64,000 nucleotides of DNA. It comes from Polynucleobacter sp. UK-Gri1-W3. Lineage in GTDB: Bacteria > Pseudomonadota > Gammaproteobacteria > Burkholderiales > Burkholderiaceae. The position numbers and the translations under genes are program-made. This document shows positions 7,223 through 16,999 of this stretch, piece after piece (position 1 is the first letter of the stretch; each line of letters starts with the position of its first letter). Location of the stretch: positions 228,061 to 292,060 of the forward strand of contig NZ_JACVQA010000008.1 of NCBI RefSeq assembly GCF_018881595.1. Direction: 5' to 3'. The notes beneath the pieces are model-generated. The model saw only the letters and a list, made by a program, of their open reading frames with translations, was not told the origin of the DNA and ran no database searches.

Positions 7223-8008
7223 ATGGATTTAGGATTAAAAGGTAAAGTGGCCTTAGTAATTGCTTCTAGTCGCGGCTTGGGGCAAGCAATGGCAGTTTCA
7301 TTGGCTAAAGAAGGCGTCAAAGTTGCCGTCACCGGCCGCAATGCTGAAGGTTTGCAGCAATCTGTGCGGTTAATCGAAGCTGCTGGTGGACAAGCCCTTG
7401 CGCTCAATTGGGATCTTTCCGATGCATCCGTGATTGATGGATTGGTATCTAGGGTTGAAAAAGAATTAGGCCCCATTGATATTCTGATCAACAACACTGG
7501 TGGACCACCGCCAACACCAGCGGCCGGTCAAGACCCAGCACTCTGGCTAAAAAGCTTTAACGATATGGTGCTTTCACTTATTGCTATTACGGATCGCGTG
7601 TTGCCTGGCATGCGTCAGCGTAAATGGGGCCGCATTATTACTAGCACCACCTCAGGCGCTATTGCGCCTATTAAAAATTTAGCCATTTCTAATACCTTAC
7701 GTGCAGCACTGCTTGGTTGGTCCAAAACCTTGGCGGCGGAAGTGGCTGCAGAGGGAATCACCGTGAACGTCATCATGCCTGGTCGAGTTGCTACTGACCG
7801 CCTGCGTCAGTTAGACGAGGCACGTGCAAAACGTGAAGGTATTGACTATGAAGCGGTAGTTAAAGCAAGCCTTAGCCAGATACCAATGGGAAGATACGGT
7901 GATCCTAAGGAGTATGGAGATGCTGCAACATTCCTAGCCAGTCAAAACGCATCTTTCATTACAGGTACTGTCATGCGTGTTGATGGCGGCCAAATTCAGG
8001 CAATTTGA
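7223..8008 (+). CDS. SDR family oxidoreductase lacking the usual Tyr-x3-Lys pair
   Basis: 261 aa Rossmann protein. The nucleotide site is ASSRGLG (residues 14-20), in place of TGxxxGIG, and NNTGGPPP stands where NNAG is usual. Ser144 fits the catalytic Ser, but the expected YxxxK position reads SNTLR (156-160), so both catalytic Tyr and Lys are absent. The C-terminus (GTVMRVDGGQIQAI) is ordinary SDR. GGAG at 7213-7216 precedes ATG 7223. Relatives with the same substitution are common and annotated as SDR or 3-oxoacyl-ACP reductase; the actual reaction is unknown. The last four bases overlap the TTG start of the FtsX-like permease. Confidence 0.88.
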   Translation: MDLGLKGKVALVIASSRGLGQAMAVSLAKEGVKVAVTGRNAEGLQQSVRLIEAAGGQALALNWDLSDASVIDGLVSRVEKELGPIDILINNTGGPPPTPAAGQDPALWLKSFNDMVLSLIAITDRVLPGMRQRKWGRIITSTTSGAIAPIKNLAISNTLRAALLGWSKTLAAEVAAEGITVNVIMPGRVATDRLRQLDEARAKREGIDYEAVVKASLSQIPMGRYGDPKEYGDAATFLASQNASFITGTVMRVDGGQIQAI

Positions 8009-10491
8009 GTCAGTTCATTCTTCGTCTATTGGGGGCTTTGCGGCGCGACGTCCGTTCAAGCGAGTTGGCTTGGTTGCTAGTTGCTTTAACGCTCTCAGTT
8101 ACAGCGCTTTCTAGTGTTAGTTTTTTAGCGGACCGCATGCAAAGGGCATTTGCTTTTGATGCCCGCCAACTTCTAGCTTCAGATTTATTGATTGTTTCTG
8201 ATCAACCATTGCCTAATCTATTTTTAGATGAAGCAAAGAGCAAAAATTTACAGCTAGCCCAGACGGTTGTATTTCCGAGTATGGCAACTGTCGGGTCGCA
8301 TAGTAAATTAGCGTCACTAAAAGCGGTAAGTCCTCAATATCCTCTTCGTGGGGCTTTGCGGGTTCAAACAAATGACCTTGCCATGCCGCTCACCTCGGGC
8401 CCTGAATCAGGTTTTGTTTGGCTAGATCCGGCCATGTTGGCCAGCCTGCATGCGACAGTGGGGGAGTCTATTGCGCTAGGTAAAAAGACCTTTACTATCG
8501 GCGGCATCCTTGAGCGAGAGCTAGACCGCGGCGCTGGATTTATGAACTTTGCTCCCCGAGTCATGATGTCGCTTGCAGATTTAAGTGATACAGGTCTCAT
8601 TGGTCTTGGCAGCAGAGTGACATACCGTCTTCTTTTGGCTGGTACTGACGAGCAAATCAGTGCTTATGGTTCTTGGGCAAATCAATCTATTGAAAAAGAT
8701 GGCCTTAAAGGTATTCGGATCGAGACCCTAGAAAATGCACAGCCCATGATGCGCAAAACATTGGAACGTGCGGATCGATTCTTATCATTAATTGCTTTAT
8801 TAACTGCTATGGTGGCAGCAGTGGCTATAGCGTTGTCTGCGCATCGCTACACACGCAAGCAGTCAGATGCTTGCGCAGTGCTTAAATGTCTGGGCGCAAG
8901 CTCTGGCATGATTTTGAAACGTCAGGCTCAGTCCCTAATTGGGCTGGGGCTTATTGCAGCCATCTTGGGATCTCTTTTGGGGTACTTTGGGCAGTACATA
9001 TTGACACTCCTTTTAGGTAATTTAGTCTTAGCAGAATTACCACCAGTATCTTTTTGGCCTGTGTTGTGGAGTGTTCTTGTGGCTTGGTGCTTACTACTTG
9101 GTTTTGCAGGCCCTGCAATCTTTAGCTTAGTCAAAGTTTCACCAATCAGACTCATTAGAAAAGAATTTGACGGCATTAGTATTTCCAATTTTTGGACTGC
9201 TTTGTGTGGTTTGGGTGCTGGAGCATTCTTAATTATGTTTGCGGCACGCGATTGGAAATTGGCTTTGTGGACTTGCCTCAGTTTTAGCGCTGCCATTGCA
9301 ATCTTTGCATTTGTATCTTGGGGGGCACTACGCATTCTGAGTAGGATACGTACCCAGCGCTTTGCATTTGGCTTTGTTATCCTTTCTCAAGGGCGAAGGA
9401 CAGGGTTAGCGGTAGTGCAAATTACAGCTCTTGGCATAGCGCTGATGGCACTCATACTCGTTCTACTATTGCGATCAGACTTTTTAAGTGCGTGGCAGGG
9501 CAATATACCCACTGATGCACCCAATCGCTTCATGATTAATATTCAGGCCGATCAAAAACGGGGGCTTACACAGTCACTTGAGAATGCTGGTATTTCAAGT
9601 CCAGAGTTTTATCCGATGGTGCGTGGCCGCTTGATAGACATTAATGGTAAGGATGTAACGCCCAATGATTTTTCTGAGGAAAGCGCCAAGCGTTTAATTG
9701 ATCGTGAGTTTAATTTGTCCTACACAGATCAATTGCCACCTGGTAATCAGATTATTTCAGGCAAATGGATTGAGGGGGATGCACCTCAAATCTCGATGGA
9801 AACTGGGATAGCTAAAACCCTGAAACTGAAACTAGGTGATCAGCTCGGTTTCGAAGTTGCGGGAGAAAAAATTACCGCCCCCATTACTTCCTTGCGTAAA
9901 TTGGATTGGGGCTCTATGCGAGTGAACTTTTTTGTCATCATGCCGCCAGCTCAGTTGCAATCATTACCTCAGTCTTGGATTACTTCTTATTATCAGCCTC
10001 CCAAGCAAGAATCTTTAGATTTTCAATTAAGCCAAACGTATCCTAATTTGACTATCGTGGATGTCTCAGCATCTTTGCAACAAATACAGGAAGTCTTGAA
10101 TAAGCTTTCATCAGTATTAGGCTTGCTATTGGGCTTTACGATCGCTGCGGCAATGTTGGTATTAATGTCTGCAATTGCGGCCACCCAAGATGAGCGCTAT
10201 AAAAATGCTGCCTTATTAAAAGCATTGGGAGCTTCTCGTCTGACATTGGCAAAGATTGCGAATATCGAATTGGTTCTGATTGGCCTAATGGCGGGACTCT
10301 TGGCTGGTCTTGCTTCAGGTATTGCTGCTTGGGCTTTAGGCCGCTATGTGATGGAGATTGCCTTTAATGCTTTTGGCGAGGCACTCTTCATGGGGGTTGT
10401 ATTTGGAGTAGGCGCCTGTCTTGTCTCTGGATATCGCTTCCAAAGAAGGATTCAGAAAGCAACAGCGGTGGAATGTCTAAAGGAAGCCTAG
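8005..10491 (+). CDS. Large FtsX-like ABC transporter permease (YbbP-type)
   Basis: 828 aa, start TTG overlapping the SDR stop (TTGA). An N-terminal membrane span and MacB-type periplasmic domain are followed by an FtsX domain (about 255-375), more spans in the middle, a second periplasmic region, and a C-terminal FtsX domain (about 700-820) with the typical KNAALLKALGASRLTL. This two-FtsX architecture is that of YbbP/YknZ-like permeases that extract or move hydrophobic molecules at the inner membrane. Such permeases normally pair with a YbbA-type ATPase; none is adjacent here. Convergent with the RDD gene, 23 bases away. Substrate unknown. Confidence 0.85.
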   Translation: MSQFILRLLGALRRDVRSSELAWLLVALTLSVTALSSVSFLADRMQRAFAFDARQLLASDLLIVSDQPLPNLFLDEAKSKNLQLAQTVVFPSMATVGSHSKLASLKAVSPQYPLRGALRVQTNDLAMPLTSGPESGFVWLDPAMLASLHATVGESIALGKKTFTIGGILERELDRGAGFMNFAPRVMMSLADLSDTGLIGLGSRVTYRLLLAGTDEQISAYGSWANQSIEKDGLKGIRIETLENAQPMMRKTLERADRFLSLIALLTAMVAAVAIALSAHRYTRKQSDACAVLKCLGASSGMILKRQAQSLIGLGLIAAILGSLLGYFGQYILTLLLGNLVLAELPPVSFWPVLWSVLVAWCLLLGFAGPAIFSLVKVSPIRLIRKEFDGISISNFWTALCGLGAGAFLIMFAARDWKLALWTCLSFSAAIAIFAFVSWGALRILSRIRTQRFAFGFVILSQGRRTGLAVVQITALGIALMALILVLLLRSDFLSAWQGNIPTDAPNRFMINIQADQKRGLTQSLENAGISSPEFYPMVRGRLIDINGKDVTPNDFSEESAKRLIDREFNLSYTDQLPPGNQIISGKWIEGDAPQISMETGIAKTLKLKLGDQLGFEVAGEKITAPITSLRKLDWGSMRVNFFVIMPPAQLQSLPQSWITSYYQPPKQESLDFQLSQTYPNLTIVDVSASLQQIQEVLNKLSSVLGLLLGFTIAAAMLVLMSAIAATQDERYKNAALLKALGASRLTLAKIANIELVLIGLMAGLLAGLASGIAAWALGRYVMEIAFNAFGEALFMGVVFGVGACLVSGYRFQRRIQKATAVECLKEA

Positions 10492-10514
10492 CTTAAACAA
10501 CTGGGGCAGGCTTA

Positions 10515-11051
10515 TTAAGATATTTTCACGCGATTTTTTGGTAGCTCAACTAAGCGGGTTCCAGCTAAGCGGTCAGGAACGCTTTGTCGGTGCAAAACGT
10601 TCTGGCGATCTAAATAAATACTTAAGGGCCAAATGAGTAGGGCTACTGTAAAGAGCATTTCAATAATCTGCCACTTCTCAAGGTGAAAAGCCCATTGCAG
10701 TAGAACGCAAGGAATTAGCCAGAGAGAGCCATAAATGTAACGCAAAAAGGCTTGTCGTTTCGATAGGTCATAGCCACCTTTTCCAATAAGGCGAACGCGC
10801 CAAGTTTGCATAGCGAGCGTTTGACCAGACTTGGTCCAGTACCAGACAAAATAAATCCCTAGGACAGCGTAAAGATACAAAAAAGTAAGCCAGCTTGGCA
10901 GCGATATTCCAAATAGGAGTCCAAGACCAAGATTGGGGACTAAAAAGGTGAAAGCAATAACTCCAAGCAATACTAATTGCTCATAGAGGCAACATGACAC
11001 TCGCCGCCAAAAATGGGGTGAAGGCAATACATCTAGTTCAGCAGGCGTCAT
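10515..11051 (-). CDS. RDD family membrane protein
   Basis: 178 aa with three hydrophobic segments (about 24-50, 52-75, 125-148). The N-terminal PSPHFWRRVSCCLYEQLVLL and later AMQTWRVRLI fit the RDD domain, although the eponymous Arg-Asp-Asp is changed (RRVSCCLYE). It is the last gene of a four-gene minus-strand cluster after the sigma factor, DUF3619 and DUF3106 genes, eight bases after DUF3106. Function is not established. Confidence 0.82.
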   Translation of the reverse strand: MTPAELDVLPSPHFWRRVSCCLYEQLVLLGVIAFTFLVPNLGLGLLFGISLPSWLTFLYLYAVLGIYFVWYWTKSGQTLAMQTWRVRLIGKGGYDLSKRQAFLRYIYGSLWLIPCVLLQWAFHLEKWQIIEMLFTVALLIWPLSIYLDRQNVLHRQSVPDRLAGTRLVELPKNRVKIS

Positions 11052-11059
11052 GGAGCTGC

Positions 11060-11692
11060 TTAATTGGAGGATGAATTACTTGCAGGACTACTTTCTGTGC
11101 CAGATCCAGAGTTCTCTACTGGCGCAGTCATGCTTGGGGCTAAGACAGTATTTGGTAGAGCGGCTTTTGGTGAAATGGCGTGCTGCTGAAGTGTTGGAGC
11201 ATTGGCTGCAGTAGGTTTTTTCTTCGCCTCAGATTCAGCCAACCTCTTCTTTTGCTCATCGCTCAGCTTTTGGTACGCATACCATGCCTCTGCTTTTTTC
11301 TCGGCAGGAAATTTGAGGCTAGTAAGGTAATTTTCGCGAGCAACGCGACGATCTTTCTGGGAAAGATTTGACCAGCTCGTCATGCGCGACTGAAGACGCT
11401 CTTGATCTTGAGCGCTCATCTTAGGATAAATATTGGCAACCTGAATCCATTTTTTGCGACTATCCGGAAGCATGTAATCCCAATCGCTTTCCAGGGGCGC
11501 AAGAATTTGTTGTTGGGCTGGTTTGAGACCTTCCCAGGTGCCGTCAGGTTTTTTCTCAGGAATGGCTGTGGCCTTTCCATGAGTAGCGCTTGATGCCGAT
11601 TGTGCTTGCACTGTGCCAACTTGTGTTGCGCAAACAAGGATAAACAGCGCTAGGCTGCAAGCTTTTTGCGTTCTAGTTGTCGGCGACATCAA
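11060..11692 (-). CDS. DUF3106 family exported protein
   Basis: 210 aa. A signal peptide (to about residue 32, VQAQS) is followed by the DUF3106 core with repeated Trp/Leu motifs such as WEGLKPAQQQILAPL and RKKWIQVANIYPKMS, which read as short helices each ending with instructions of the form L-Q-R-M/W. The tail (about 155-210) is Ala/Pro/Ser-rich and probably disordered. Role unknown; family members sit beside ECF sigma operons in Burkholderiales. Probably periplasmic. Confidence 0.82.
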   Translation of the reverse strand: MMSPTTRTQKACSLALFILVCATQVGTVQAQSASSATHGKATAIPEKKPDGTWEGLKPAQQQILAPLESDWDYMLPDSRKKWIQVANIYPKMSAQDQERLQSRMTSWSNLSQKDRRVARENYLTSLKFPAEKKAEAWYAYQKLSDEQKKRLAESEAKKKPTAANAPTLQQHAISPKAALPNTVLAPSMTAPVENSGSGTESSPASNSSSN

Positions 11693-11703
11693 GCGAGTGA
11701 GAA

Positions 11704-12162
11704 TTATTTACTTTGAACGGAATCGGAGGAGCTATCAGATTCGGAAAGGGGGCCATTTTTTAGGAATGCCATAAATCCGTTATCGGCGTATGCATCTGGA
11801 GGTACGTCATCAGAGAGCAATGCCGCATCAACTTCTGCAATGTCATTGATGCGTGAGTCATCTTGCCATTGGGCAATGCCAATCAGACCAAAAACAAGAA
11901 CAACCAAAGGCGCAATCCAGCCTACTGTGTCCCATAATCCATTGGAGCTTGAAGTCCAGTTGCGAGCGGTTCCAGCTAAAACCTGCTTCTGAATGCGAAC
12001 TTTTTCAGGTTTCCTAACGGAAAGGGCCTTCATGCGCGCTGCATAAAGGCGATCCTTAATATTCTGAGGGATGCTCTGTGTACCTTGACGAAGCAGGGCA
12101 GCGCTAGCCTGGCCAAACTGGTCGACTTGGGTCTGGGTAAATTGATCATCAAAGTTTTTCAC
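11704..12162 (-). CDS. DUF3619 family protein, candidate anti-sigma or sigma-associated membrane protein
   Basis: 152 aa, GTG start overlapping the sigma factor stop (GTGA). A cytoplasmic N-terminal half (residues 1-75, rich in Gln/Arg) precedes one membrane span (GWIAPLVVLVFGLIGIAQW, about 83-101) and a short acidic periplasmic tail. One-span proteins translationally coupled to an ECF sigma factor often act as anti-sigma factors, but no zinc-binding HxxxCxxC motif is present. Anti-sigma function is inference from position and topology. Confidence 0.75.
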   Translation of the reverse strand: MKNFDDQFTQTQVDQFGQASAALLRQGTQSIPQNIKDRLYAARMKALSVRKPEKVRIQKQVLAGTARNWTSSSNGLWDTVGWIAPLVVLVFGLIGIAQWQDDSRINDIAEVDAALLSDDVPPDAYADNGFMAFLKNGPLSESDSSSDSVQSK

Positions 12163-12728
12163 AGCGTAATTCCTTTTAATTTCAATGCTTTAGCTAAAGT
12201 TTGAGTGGCTCTAGAACAATGGGTTTTGACGCTACCTTCACTGCAACCCATTGATTTGGCCGTCTCAGCAATGCTTAGCTCATCCCAATAACGCATCAGG
12301 AAGGCTTCTCGTTGACGTACGGGTAATTTAGATATTTCTGACTCTAAAGCCTGTAAAAGCTGACTCTTTTCAAGTTTAAAAGCCCCATCTTGGTATATTT
12401 CACTGTCATCTGGGGCTGCAAGGGACTCCAAGGGGTCAAAATCATCACTTTCATCACTCTTTTTGCCCATATTGGAAAAGAGGGTGACCCAGGTATTTCG
12501 GACTTTTTGCCTTCTAAACCAGTCGTGAATGCGATTTTGCAGAATTCTGGTGAATACTAGCGGGAGCTCTGCAGGGGGTCTATCCCCATATTTTTCGGCC
12601 AATTTAATCATGGCATCTTGAACAATATCTAACGCAGCATCATCATCACGCACGGCGTAGACCGCCTGCTTAAAAGCGCGCTGTTCGACACTACTCAGAA
12701 AGTCAGATAGTTCTTGGGCTGATGCCAT
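12159..12728 (-). CDS. ECF-type RNA polymerase sigma factor
   Basis: 189 aa. Region 2 lies at about 12-85 (YAVRDDDAALDIVQDAMIKL, then LQNRIHDWFRRQKVR) and region 4 at about 130-185 (LPVRQREAFLMRYWDELS and a helix-turn-helix of the form AETAKSMGCSEGSVKTH). An acidic linker (GKKSDESDDFDPLES) joins them. It directs polymerase to a limited regulon, probably for envelope or stress response. It heads the minus-strand cluster and is divergent from ilvB, 193 bases away. Target promoters cannot be named from this window. Confidence 0.9.
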   Translation of the reverse strand: MASAQELSDFLSSVEQRAFKQAVYAVRDDDAALDIVQDAMIKLAEKYGDRPPAELPLVFTRILQNRIHDWFRRQKVRNTWVTLFSNMGKKSDESDDFDPLESLAAPDDSEIYQDGAFKLEKSQLLQALESEISKLPVRQREAFLMRYWDELSIAETAKSMGCSEGSVKTHCSRATQTLAKALKLKGITL

Positions 12729-12757
12729 GCAATGGATTAGACCTGATTCTGTAAGAA

Positions 12758-12787
12758 TTGATCCATTTTAGGTGATTGCTATAGAAT
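12758..12787 (+). promoter_or_regulatory. Probable sigma70 promoter of ilvB
   Basis: TTGATC (12758-12763) and TAGAAT (12782-12787) are separated by 18 bases; the overlapping TATAGA (12780-12785) gives 16. It would make a leader of about 125 bases before ilvB. That leader contains no obvious Ile/Val/Leu-rich peptide. Confidence 0.55.
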
Positions 12788-12921
12788 ATAGGGCTTACTA
12801 CCTAGAATCTCATTCAAGAAGTGGTTTTTTCCGGTAGCAGCGCCGTTCGAACTCAGGCCATAAGCAGGAGATAGAACAGACCAATCAATTTTTTGCCGAA
12901 AATTGCAAAGGACGAAAGAAA

Positions 12922-14709
12922 ATGAATACAAGCAGCGCCGAATTCTTAGCTACTAAAGCTAACAAAGACTCAACAAATACAAACAATGATGCAGCACCTC
13001 CAGAAATGATTGGTGCTGAAATGCTCGTGCATGCATTGCACAAAGAGGGCGTTGAATTTGTCTGGGGTTACCCAGGCGGCTCCGTTCTCTTTATCTATGA
13101 TGAAATTTTTAAACAAGATAAGTTTGAACATATCTTGGTTCGCCATGAGCAAGCAGCAGTTCATGCTGCCGATGGCTACGCTCGCGCAACCGGTAAGGTT
13201 GGCGTTGCATTAGTCACCTCAGGCCCCGGCGTTACTAATGCCGTTACTGGTATCGCAACTGCGTATACAGACTCCATTCCATTGGTGATTATTAGCGGTA
13301 ACGTTCCAACATACGCTATTGGTGAAGATGCATTCCAAGAGGCTGATACGGTTGGTATTACTCGCCCAGTGGTTAAACACAACTTCCTGGTTAAGGATGT
13401 TAAAGATCTTCCTTTGGTGCTGAAGAAGGCTTTCCATATTGCGCAAACAGGTCGACCAGGCCCAGTATTGATTGATATTCCGAAGGATGTATCAGCGGCT
13501 AAAGGCCCATTTGTTTATCCAGAAACCCTGGAGATGCGTTCCTATAACCCTGTTGTTAAGGGTCATAGTGGTCAGACTCGTAAGGCGGTAGCTTTATTGC
13601 AAGAGGCTGAGCGTCCATATATCTACACCGGTGGTGGCGTCATTCTTTCAGATGCCGCCCCAGAGCTTAAAGAGTTCGCTGATTTACTTGGTTATCCAGT
13701 TACCAATACTCTGATGGGTTTGGGTGGATTTCCTGGAACAAGCCCTCAGTTCTTGGGCATGCTGGGTATGCACGGAACCTATGAAGCTAATATGGCGATG
13801 CAGCACAGTGATGTATTGATCGCGATTGGCGCTCGTTTTGATGACCGCGTGATTGGCAATACATCCCACTTTGCAAGCCATCCGCGCAAGATTATTCATA
13901 TCGACATTGATCCCTCAGTAATTTCAAAACGTGTGAAGGTAGATGTTCCAATCGTTGGCAATCTCAAAGAAGTATTAGTTGAGATGACTGCGCAATTAAA
14001 AGCTGCCGGTCCACGCAAGAATGGCGACAAAGTTGCTGCTTGGTGGGATCAAATTAATGAGTGGCGCAAAAAAGATTGCTTGAAGTACGACGAAGCCTCT
14101 CAAATTGTGAAGCCTCAATATGTCGTTCAAAAGTTGTGGGAGCTCACCGGTGGTGATGCATTCATCACATCTGACGTTGGTCAGCATCAAATGTGGGCTG
14201 CTCAGTTCTACAAGTTTGATCAGCCACGTCGTTGGATTAACTCCGGTGGTCTGGGTACCATGGGCGTAGGCTTGCCTTATGCCATGGGTATCAAGAAGGC
14301 TTTCCCTGATAAGGATGTATTTGCTATTACTGGTGAAGGCTCCATTCAGATGTGTATTCAGGAGCTTTCCACCTGCAAGCAATACAACACCCCAGTTAAA
14401 ATCGTGTCTTTGAATAACCGTTACTTAGGTATGGTCCGTCAATGGCAAGAGTTAACCTACAACAAACGTTATTCCAGTTCGTACATGGATTCCTTGCCTG
14501 ACTTTGTGAAGTTGGCAGAGGCCTATGGCCACGTGGGTATGCGTATTGAGAAAAAATCAGATGTTGAGGGCGCGCTCAAAGAGGCTATTCGTTTAAAAGA
14601 TCGTACGGTGTTTATGGATTTCCAGACAGACCCAGAAGAAAACGTTTGGCCTATGGTTCAAGCGGGTAAGGGTATTACTGAAATGCTTTTGGGTAGTGAG
14701 GATCTCTGA
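12922..14709 (+). CDS. ilvB: Acetolactate synthase, catalytic subunit
   Basis: 595 aa. Catalyses condensation of two pyruvates, or pyruvate with 2-oxobutyrate, the first common step of Val/Leu/Ile synthesis. ThDP-binding N-terminal domain with catalytic Glu76 in VRHEQAAVH, a central FAD-binding region, and C-terminal ThDP domain with GEGSIQM and NNRYLGMVRQW. GEG replaces the textbook GDG of the metal site, as in many betaproteobacterial enzymes. AAAGGA at 12907-12912 supports ATG 12922, giving about 28 extra N-terminal residues relative to the next Met. It overlaps ilvH by one base (TGATG), so the two subunits are coupled. Confidence 0.97.
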   Translation: MNTSSAEFLATKANKDSTNTNNDAAPPEMIGAEMLVHALHKEGVEFVWGYPGGSVLFIYDEIFKQDKFEHILVRHEQAAVHAADGYARATGKVGVALVTSGPGVTNAVTGIATAYTDSIPLVIISGNVPTYAIGEDAFQEADTVGITRPVVKHNFLVKDVKDLPLVLKKAFHIAQTGRPGPVLIDIPKDVSAAKGPFVYPETLEMRSYNPVVKGHSGQTRKAVALLQEAERPYIYTGGGVILSDAAPELKEFADLLGYPVTNTLMGLGGFPGTSPQFLGMLGMHGTYEANMAMQHSDVLIAIGARFDDRVIGNTSHFASHPRKIIHIDIDPSVISKRVKVDVPIVGNLKEVLVEMTAQLKAAGPRKNGDKVAAWWDQINEWRKKDCLKYDEASQIVKPQYVVQKLWELTGGDAFITSDVGQHQMWAAQFYKFDQPRRWINSGGLGTMGVGLPYAMGIKKAFPDKDVFAITGEGSIQMCIQELSTCKQYNTPVKIVSLNNRYLGMVRQWQELTYNKRYSSSYMDSLPDFVKLAEAYGHVGMRIEKKSDVEGALKEAIRLKDRTVFMDFQTDPEENVWPMVQAGKGITEMLLGSEDL

Positions 14710-15200
14710 TGCGACATATTATTTCTGTACTCATTGAGAACGAGCCGGGTGCTTTATCACGCGTTGTGGGATTATTTTCTGCACGCGGTTACAACATTGA
14801 TACTTTGAGTGTTGCACCTACGGAAGATCCATCCCTATCTCGTATGACTATCGTGACCTTTGGTTCTGATGATGTCATTGAGCAAATTACTAAACACTTA
14901 AACCGCCTGGTTGAGGTAGTTAAAGTATTTGATTTAAGCGAAGGACCTCATATTGAGCGTGAGCTCATGATGATTAAAGTACGCGCAGTAGGTAAAGAGC
15001 GCGAAGAGCTCAAACGCACTACTGATATCTTCCGCGGTCGCATCATTGATGTGACTGACAAGAGTTACACCATTGAGTTAACGGGTGATGGTACCAAGTT
15101 GGATGCCTTTATTGATTCGATCGATCGTGCATCGATTCTGGAAACTGTCCGTTCGGGCGGCTCTGGAATTGGTCGTGGCGAACGTATCCTTAAGGTTTAA
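14709..15200 (+). CDS. ilvH: Acetolactate synthase, regulatory subunit
   Basis: 163 aa, the same length as E. coli IlvH. The N-terminal ACT domain starts MRHIISVLIENEPGALSRV and contains the Gly-rich valine-binding turn (FSARGYNIDTL). The C-terminal ACT-like domain follows from about residue 85. It activates the catalytic subunit and gives feedback inhibition by branched-chain amino acids. Its start overlaps the ilvB stop, and ilvC follows after 50 bases. Confidence 0.96.
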   Translation: MRHIISVLIENEPGALSRVVGLFSARGYNIDTLSVAPTEDPSLSRMTIVTFGSDDVIEQITKHLNRLVEVVKVFDLSEGPHIERELMMIKVRAVGKEREELKRTTDIFRGRIIDVTDKSYTIELTGDGTKLDAFIDSIDRASILETVRSGGSGIGRGERILKV

Positions 15201-15208
15201 TTTTTTAA

Positions 15209-16267
<1,059 letters not shown>

Positions 16268-16326
16268 GCAGGTTTAAGAAGTACGCATCAAATTAATAGC
16301 AGTTCATTAAAAGGCTCAGAACAAAG

Positions 16327-16974
16327 ATGATGTATCCACACCCCATTATTGCGAAAGAAGGCTGGCCGTATTTAGCGTTAGTGGGGGCTTTGACTTTGCT
16401 GGTTCACTTTTTAGGTGGCATAGCTTGGTCTTGGCCTTTTTGGATCATTTTTATCTTTGTTCTGCAGTTCTTCCGTGACCCACAGCGTATTGCTGCAATG
16501 GGTCGTGATCTTGTTTTATCTCCAGCTGATGGTCGCATTGTTGTGGTTGAAAAAACTAATGATCCCTATGCTGGACGTGAAGCGCTCAAAATTAGCGTAT
16601 TCATGAATGTATTTAACGTCCACTCTAACCGTAGCGCAGTCAACGGCTTGGTTAAGGATATTCAGTATTTCCCTGGCAAATTTGTGAACGCTGATTTAGA
16701 TAAGGCATCAACAGAGAATGAACGTAATGCCGTTGTAATAGATGCTAATGGCCAAGTAGTCACTCTGGTGCAAGTAGCTGGCCTGATTGCGCGTCGTATT
16801 CTTTGTTATATCCATGTTGGCGATCGTCTTAAAGCGGGTGAGCGCTATGGGTTTATTCGCTTTGGATCACGCGTTGATGTGTATTTACCTTTGACTGCGG
16901 AGCCTTTGGTTTCTGTTGGTGATAAAGTATTTGCAACAAATACAGCCTTGGCTCGTTTGCCTGGCTTGGATTGA
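16327..16974 (+). CDS. psd: Phosphatidylserine decarboxylase proenzyme (short form)
   Basis: 215 aa. Makes phosphatidylethanolamine from phosphatidylserine at the inner membrane. Two hydrophobic segments (about 15-47) anchor the N-terminus. The self-cleavage site that creates the pyruvoyl group is RFGSRVD near residue 180 (Gly-Ser bond). The conserved SPADGRIV and [12 protein letters not shown] are present. The length matches the PSD-A family. The following pssA supplies its substrate, so the pair forms the PE pathway. Confidence 0.95.
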   Translation: MMYPHPIIAKEGWPYLALVGALTLLVHFLGGIAWSWPFWIIFIFVLQFFRDPQRIAAMGRDLVLSPADGRIVVVEKTNDPYAGREALKISVFMNVFNVHSNRSAVNGLVKDIQYFPGKFVNADLDKASTENERNAVVIDANGQVVTLVQVAGLIARRILCYIHVGDRLKAGERYGFIRFGSRVDVYLPLTAEPLVSVGDKVFATNTALARLPGLD

Positions 16975-16999
16975 TTCGAATCTTTTACCGGGATACGCT

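Noticed and set aside
12788-12921. Attenuator leader peptide for ilvB
   Set aside because: The leader holds a short frame from a GTG but no Ile/Val/Leu run and no terminator stem, unlike the leuA leader.
16916-16999. Longer pssA start at ATG 16916
   Set aside because: It lies inside psd and adds residues unlike the family; TTG 17000 directly follows the psd stop and has CGGGA upstream.
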